From: Candidatus Bathyarchaeota archaeon
Lineage (GTDB): Archaea > Thermoproteota > Bathyarchaeia > Bathyarchaeales > Bathycorpusculaceae
Reading direction: 5' to 3'
Length of the DNA stretch: 64,000 bases
Assembly: GCA_026014725.1 (NCBI GenBank)
Contig: JAOZHV010000022.1
Location: forward strand, 1 to 64,000
Shown here: positions 61,369 through 64,000 of the stretch, in pieces
Numbering within the stretch: position 1 is the stretch's first letter
Layout of the letters: each line of letters starts with the position of its first letter
Notes under the pieces: model-generated
Seen by the model: only the letters and a program-made list of their open reading frames with translations
Databases searched by the model: none
Told to the model about the DNA's origin: nothing
Translations under genes and position numbers: made by a program

Positions 61369-61683
61369 ATGGAAGACTGGTTCATGAAGTCGCTAACAGA
61401 CATGAAGGCTCAACTCGAAGAGCTAAAACCGATTCTTAGAAAAAGATTCCAAGTGGAAACCATTGGGATTTTTGGCTCTTACTCAAGAAAAGAACAGAAA
61501 AAGAACAGTGACATTGACCTCTTGGTTACTTTCGTTGAGCCAAACGATATTGACCTCGTAGATTTTATTGAAATCAAGCAGTTTTTAGAGCGCAAGCTAA
61601 AGATGAAAGTAGACTTGGTGACAAGAAGCGCGTTAAAGCCATTGATTCGAGATAGAATTCTTGAAGAGACGATTTACGTTTGA
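61369..61683 (+). CDS. Minimal nucleotidyltransferase (MNT-type, 104 aa)
   Basis: Core motif G36-S37 … D48-x-D50 (IFGSYSRKEQKKNSDIDLLV) is the minimal nucleotidyltransferase domain, which in MNT/HEPN pairs serves as the antitoxin that AMPylates its HEPN toxin. KVDLVTRSALKP gives the third acidic strand. The ATG at 61369 or 61384 may start it. No HEPN gene is next to it; downstream is the converging sufB/D, so it is solitary or its partner is lost or distant. It lies just outside the RM cassette. Confidence 0.85.
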   Translation: MEDWFMKSLTDMKAQLEELKPILRKRFQVETIGIFGSYSRKEQKKNSDIDLLVTFVEPNDIDLVDFIEIKQFLERKLKMKVDLVTRSALKPLIRDRILEETIYV

Positions 61684-61717
61684 CCAGTACCCAGTTCTAT
61701 CTTTAGTGGATAGCAGA

Positions 61718-62833
61718 TTATTCTGCGTTTGCTGAGGTATCGATAATGTTTTTGATTTCCCTATTCAAGCTGTCTGGCAAGCCCAGGATGCCCACGTCCA
61801 TGAAGCCGCGAATTATGAGTGAAACCGCTTGTTCTCGGCTTAGTTTGCGTGTCATTAGGTAGGTGATTTCTTTTTCGCTGATTTTGCCTACTGCTGCCTC
61901 ATGTGTTATTTCCACGCCTTTCTTTTTAGCGATGAGTTCAGGGATTGACTGCATCACTGATTGGTCGTCCATAATTAGCCCCTTGCATTCTAGGTGCCCC
62001 TTGCAGTCAGGGTTGTCGCCTTCTATTAGTCCTCGAATAATCATTTTTGAACCTTCGCGCGAGATGGCTCTGCCAACCATTTCGGCTTTGCTTGCCCTTC
62101 CAGTCAGCACCGCTTTGGAGCCGATGTCGAGGTTGCTATTTTTGTGCCCGTAGAGTATGCTGTTGAAGCTGACTTTGGATTCTTCGCCTTTGCAGTATGC
62201 TACTGGATACATCTGGATATCTTGAACTGGGCGCATGCACACGTAGTTTGAAACGAATGTAGCTTTGTCGTCTATTTCTGCGGCGCTTCTTGGGCGCACA
62301 AGCGTTTTTTCGCTCCACTGATGAATCATCGTAAAGTTCAGCATGGCGCCTTTTTTCACGTAAATTTCAGATATGCCAAGGTGCGCTGCGTTGGGAACGC
62401 TGGAGTGTTGCAGGCAGCTTGTGATTATGTGGGCTTTTGAGTCTTCTTCGGCTATGATGATGTTGTGCACTCTTTGCTCAAGGTTTTGCTTTGTAATCAG
62501 TAGGCACGATTGTAGTGGGAACTCTATTTCTGCGCCTTTTAGGATTCGCATGAAGTAGCCGCCGCTGAAGTCTTGGGCGACTTTTTTTGTGTATTCGTCT
62601 TTGTCTTTGTTTACTAATCGCCACCGATAGTCTTCTAGCCACGGGTATTTCTTGAGGGCTGCTTTGGTGTCCATGAGTTCTAGTTTGCCTTCGTAGTACT
62701 CGTTGACTTTTGCGGCTACGGTTTCTTGGTTTAGGTGCATGAATGTGGCTGAACGGTTTTTTTCTTGGGTTTCAATGCCAGCTTTTTGTGCTTCCGCGAG
62801 GATTTCGTGCGGAATTTTTGTCAGGTCACTCAC
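61718..62833 (-). CDS. SufB/SufD-family Fe-S scaffold protein (371 aa)
   Basis: Beta-helix core of the SUF Fe-S cluster assembly system. AAVGKISEKEITYLMTRKLSREQAVSLIIRGFMD (about 322-355) is the family's C-terminal signature. The middle shows the repeats of the right-handed beta-helix (ALGISEIYVKKGAML…, SILYGHKNSNLDIGSKAVLTG). I choose GTG 62833 with GAGGG at the right spacing, inside the sufC end; GTG 62848 is an alternative. At about 371 aa it is shorter than SufB (~480), nearer to the archaeal SufB/D type, so I do not name it as B or D. It overlaps sufC by eight bases. Confidence 0.9.
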   Translation of the reverse strand: MSDLTKIPHEILAEAQKAGIETQEKNRSATFMHLNQETVAAKVNEYYEGKLELMDTKAALKKYPWLEDYRWRLVNKDKDEYTKKVAQDFSGGYFMRILKGAEIEFPLQSCLLITKQNLEQRVHNIIIAEEDSKAHIITSCLQHSSVPNAAHLGISEIYVKKGAMLNFTMIHQWSEKTLVRPRSAAEIDDKATFVSNYVCMRPVQDIQMYPVAYCKGEESKVSFNSILYGHKNSNLDIGSKAVLTGRASKAEMVGRAISREGSKMIIRGLIEGDNPDCKGHLECKGLIMDDQSVMQSIPELIAKKKGVEITHEAAVGKISEKEITYLMTRKLSREQAVSLIIRGFMDVGILGLPDSLNREIKNIIDTSANAE

Positions 62834-63584
62834 TTTTCCATCCCTCACGTTCTCTTATTCTGCAGGCGACGCATTCCTCGTATCCTAAACGTTTGATGTC
62901 CTCGTAGATGCGCAGTGGCTCTCTGAAGCAGTGGAATTGACCGTTAAGCAGTATGCACCCGTATGAGGCTTTGATGTACTCGAGGATGTCTCCTTTATGC
63001 GTTATTAGCAATGCTGCACTGCCCGTGCTCTCAACGTATTTTTGAATTTCAGTGGCAATCATGCGCAAGCTGTCCACGTCAACGCCTGAGTCAGGTTCAT
63101 CCAACAAGAGCAGTTTAGGTTTGAGGAAAATCAGTTGCAGAATTTCAGAGCGTTTTCTTTCTCCGCCGCTGAAACCAACGTTGACATCTCGGTTTAGAAA
63201 ATCGGTTAGTCGGAAAGCGTCAATTTGGGCTTTCTCTTGAGGGCTGAATTCGTCAGCGACGGTTTTTCCTAAGCAGAGCTTAAGCAAATCACCCAATTTT
63301 ATTCCTGTTATCTCTGGGGGCGTTTGGAAGCTGACGATTATGCCAAGTTTAGCTCGTTCATCAACGCTTTTGTTGGTGATGTCAACGCCGCGGAAGCTTA
63401 TCTTGCCTGAGACCACTTGATAGCCCGGCAACCCCATTAGGGTGCTGATGAGTGTGGTTTTTCCTGAACCGTTAGGTCCAAAGAGGATGTGGCTTGCGCC
63501 TTCTTTGAGGCTGAAGGTTAAGCCTTTTAGTATTTTTTTGCCTTCAACTTCAACCGTTAGATTGTTTACTTCAAGAATGTCCAT
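62826..63584 (-). CDS. sufC: SufC ATPase of Fe-S cluster assembly
   Basis: ABC ATPase with Walker A GPNGSGKTT (36-44), signature VGFSGGERKRSEIL (about 136-149) and Walker B LLLLDEPDSGVD. DEPDSGVDVDSLR is diagnostic of SufC. At 252 aa it is complete. ATG start. It is the first gene of a two-gene suf operon, overlapped by the sufB/D gene. The minimal SufBC pair is typical of archaea. Confidence 0.95.
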   Translation of the reverse strand: MDILEVNNLTVEVEGKKILKGLTFSLKEGASHILFGPNGSGKTTLISTLMGLPGYQVVSGKISFRGVDITNKSVDERAKLGIIVSFQTPPEITGIKLGDLLKLCLGKTVADEFSPQEKAQIDAFRLTDFLNRDVNVGFSGGERKRSEILQLIFLKPKLLLLDEPDSGVDVDSLRMIATEIQKYVESTGSAALLITHKGDILEYIKASYGCILLNGQFHCFREPLRIYEDIKRLGYEECVACRIREREGWKSE

Positions 63585-63644
63585 GGTTAGTCAAGGTTAA
63601 TTATTTTCTATCAAGATAAGCCTTGTGAAAAAACAAGCGCTGGT

Positions 63645-64000
63645 TTATTTTACTGAAACATAGCTGTTATCTTTAATGTAGAAGCGCCAAGGTTTATTTT
63701 TCCACTCGTCTGGGGCATATTCAACCCCTATACGCGTTGCTTCCACAATGTCCTCTTTAGGCACAGGCGGCGCATCCTTGATGTATAGTGGCGAAGCGGT
63801 TAGGTCTGTGTTGTTTTGTGCTTTGGAGATGCCCATTGCCATGCATAGCTTGCTTGGACCATTAGTTAAGTTAGTAACGTTACCGTTTGCTAAGGCTCGC
63901 CTTTTTATCATAATTTCCTCGCCTACAACTGGCTCAAGCGCTCTCAGTAGGACCGCTTCAGGCTTTCCCGGCACAGCCCCCGCAGTCACGTTAAAGCAAA
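63645..64000 (-). CDS. mpg: 3-methyladenine DNA glycosylase (MPG/AAG type), C-terminal part (cut by window edge)
   Basis: The open frame continues past the right edge (…CFN, then VTAGAVPGKPEAVLLRALEP). Family landmarks are GKPEAVLLRALEP, GPSKLCMAMGISKAQN and LYIKDAP. Removes alkylated bases. The N-terminal half is not in the window, so the start is unknown. The GTG at 63989 is internal. Confidence 0.9.
   Translation of the reverse strand, partial: CFNVTAGAVPGKPEAVLLRALEPVVGEEIMIKRRALANGNVTNLTNGPSKLCMAMGISKAQNNTDLTASPLYIKDAPPVPKEDIVEATRIGVEYAPDEWKNKPWRFYIKDNSYVSVK

Overview
The window is archaeal. It encodes ribosomal proteins eS1 and eS26, the chromatin protein Alba, CofD (coenzyme F420 synthesis), the archaeal bifunctional FBP aldolase/phosphatase, a CDP-alcohol phosphatidyltransferase, DUF2095 and DUF4438 proteins, and many GTG/TTG starts behind purine-rich ribosome binding sites. 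Moderate GC and a full arginine, pyrimidine and threonine gene set would suit a mesophilic TACK archaeon such as a Bathyarchaeia member. That placement is inference from gene content, not from a tree.

Region 1 (1-12.6 kb) is accessory DNA: the end of a type I restriction subunit, a very large gene broken by one frameshift, small membrane-protein genes, two DNA-binding-like genes of viral flavour, and a two-gene unit ending in a phospholipase-D-fold nuclease. It stops at a 26-bp tRNA 3' end without a tRNA body, which I read as the scar of an element integrated in a tRNA gene. Gene fragments lie just beyond it.

Region 2 (12.6-30.5 kb) holds cell-surface and envelope genes (secreted propeller proteins, an arrestin-like zinc-ribbon protein, YqhQ/DUF1385, and an unusual propeller fused to a GT39-like glycosyltransferase), mixed with pyrF, a GT4 glycosyltransferase/nucleotidyltransferase pair, FBP aldolase/phosphatase, DNA-binding regulators and tRNA-Arg(CCG).

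Region 3 (30.5-42.6 kb) is mostly core: moaE-cofD, eS1, serS, alba, CDP-alcohol phosphatidyltransferase, eS26, DUF4438, a CBS protein, and pyrC overlapping a Mut7-C gene. A VapBC-type toxin-antitoxin pair and a frameshifted DUF4365 gene are inserted.

Region 4 (42.6-54.1 kb) has an argG-argH-carA-carB operon facing a small HTH-ACT regulator. Inverted copies of a dispersed intergenic repeat lie at both ends of this block. HicBA and an AIPR abortive-infection gene follow.

Region 5 (54.1-64 kb) has a thrC-hom-lysC operon, then a single-polypeptide restriction-modification gene enclosed by a perfect 75-bp inverted repeat, a lone MNT nucleotidyltransferase, sufB/D-sufC and the edge of an mpg glycosylase gene.

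The best candidates for something undescribed are the inverted-repeat-bounded RM cassette (58.0-61.3 kb), the two-gene PLD unit (7.9-12.0 kb), the propeller-glycosyltransferase fusion (27.4-29.7 kb), the dispersed repeat family with its nested inverted-repeat insert (42.7, 51.1-51.3 and 52.0 kb), and the paired palindromes upstream of alba.
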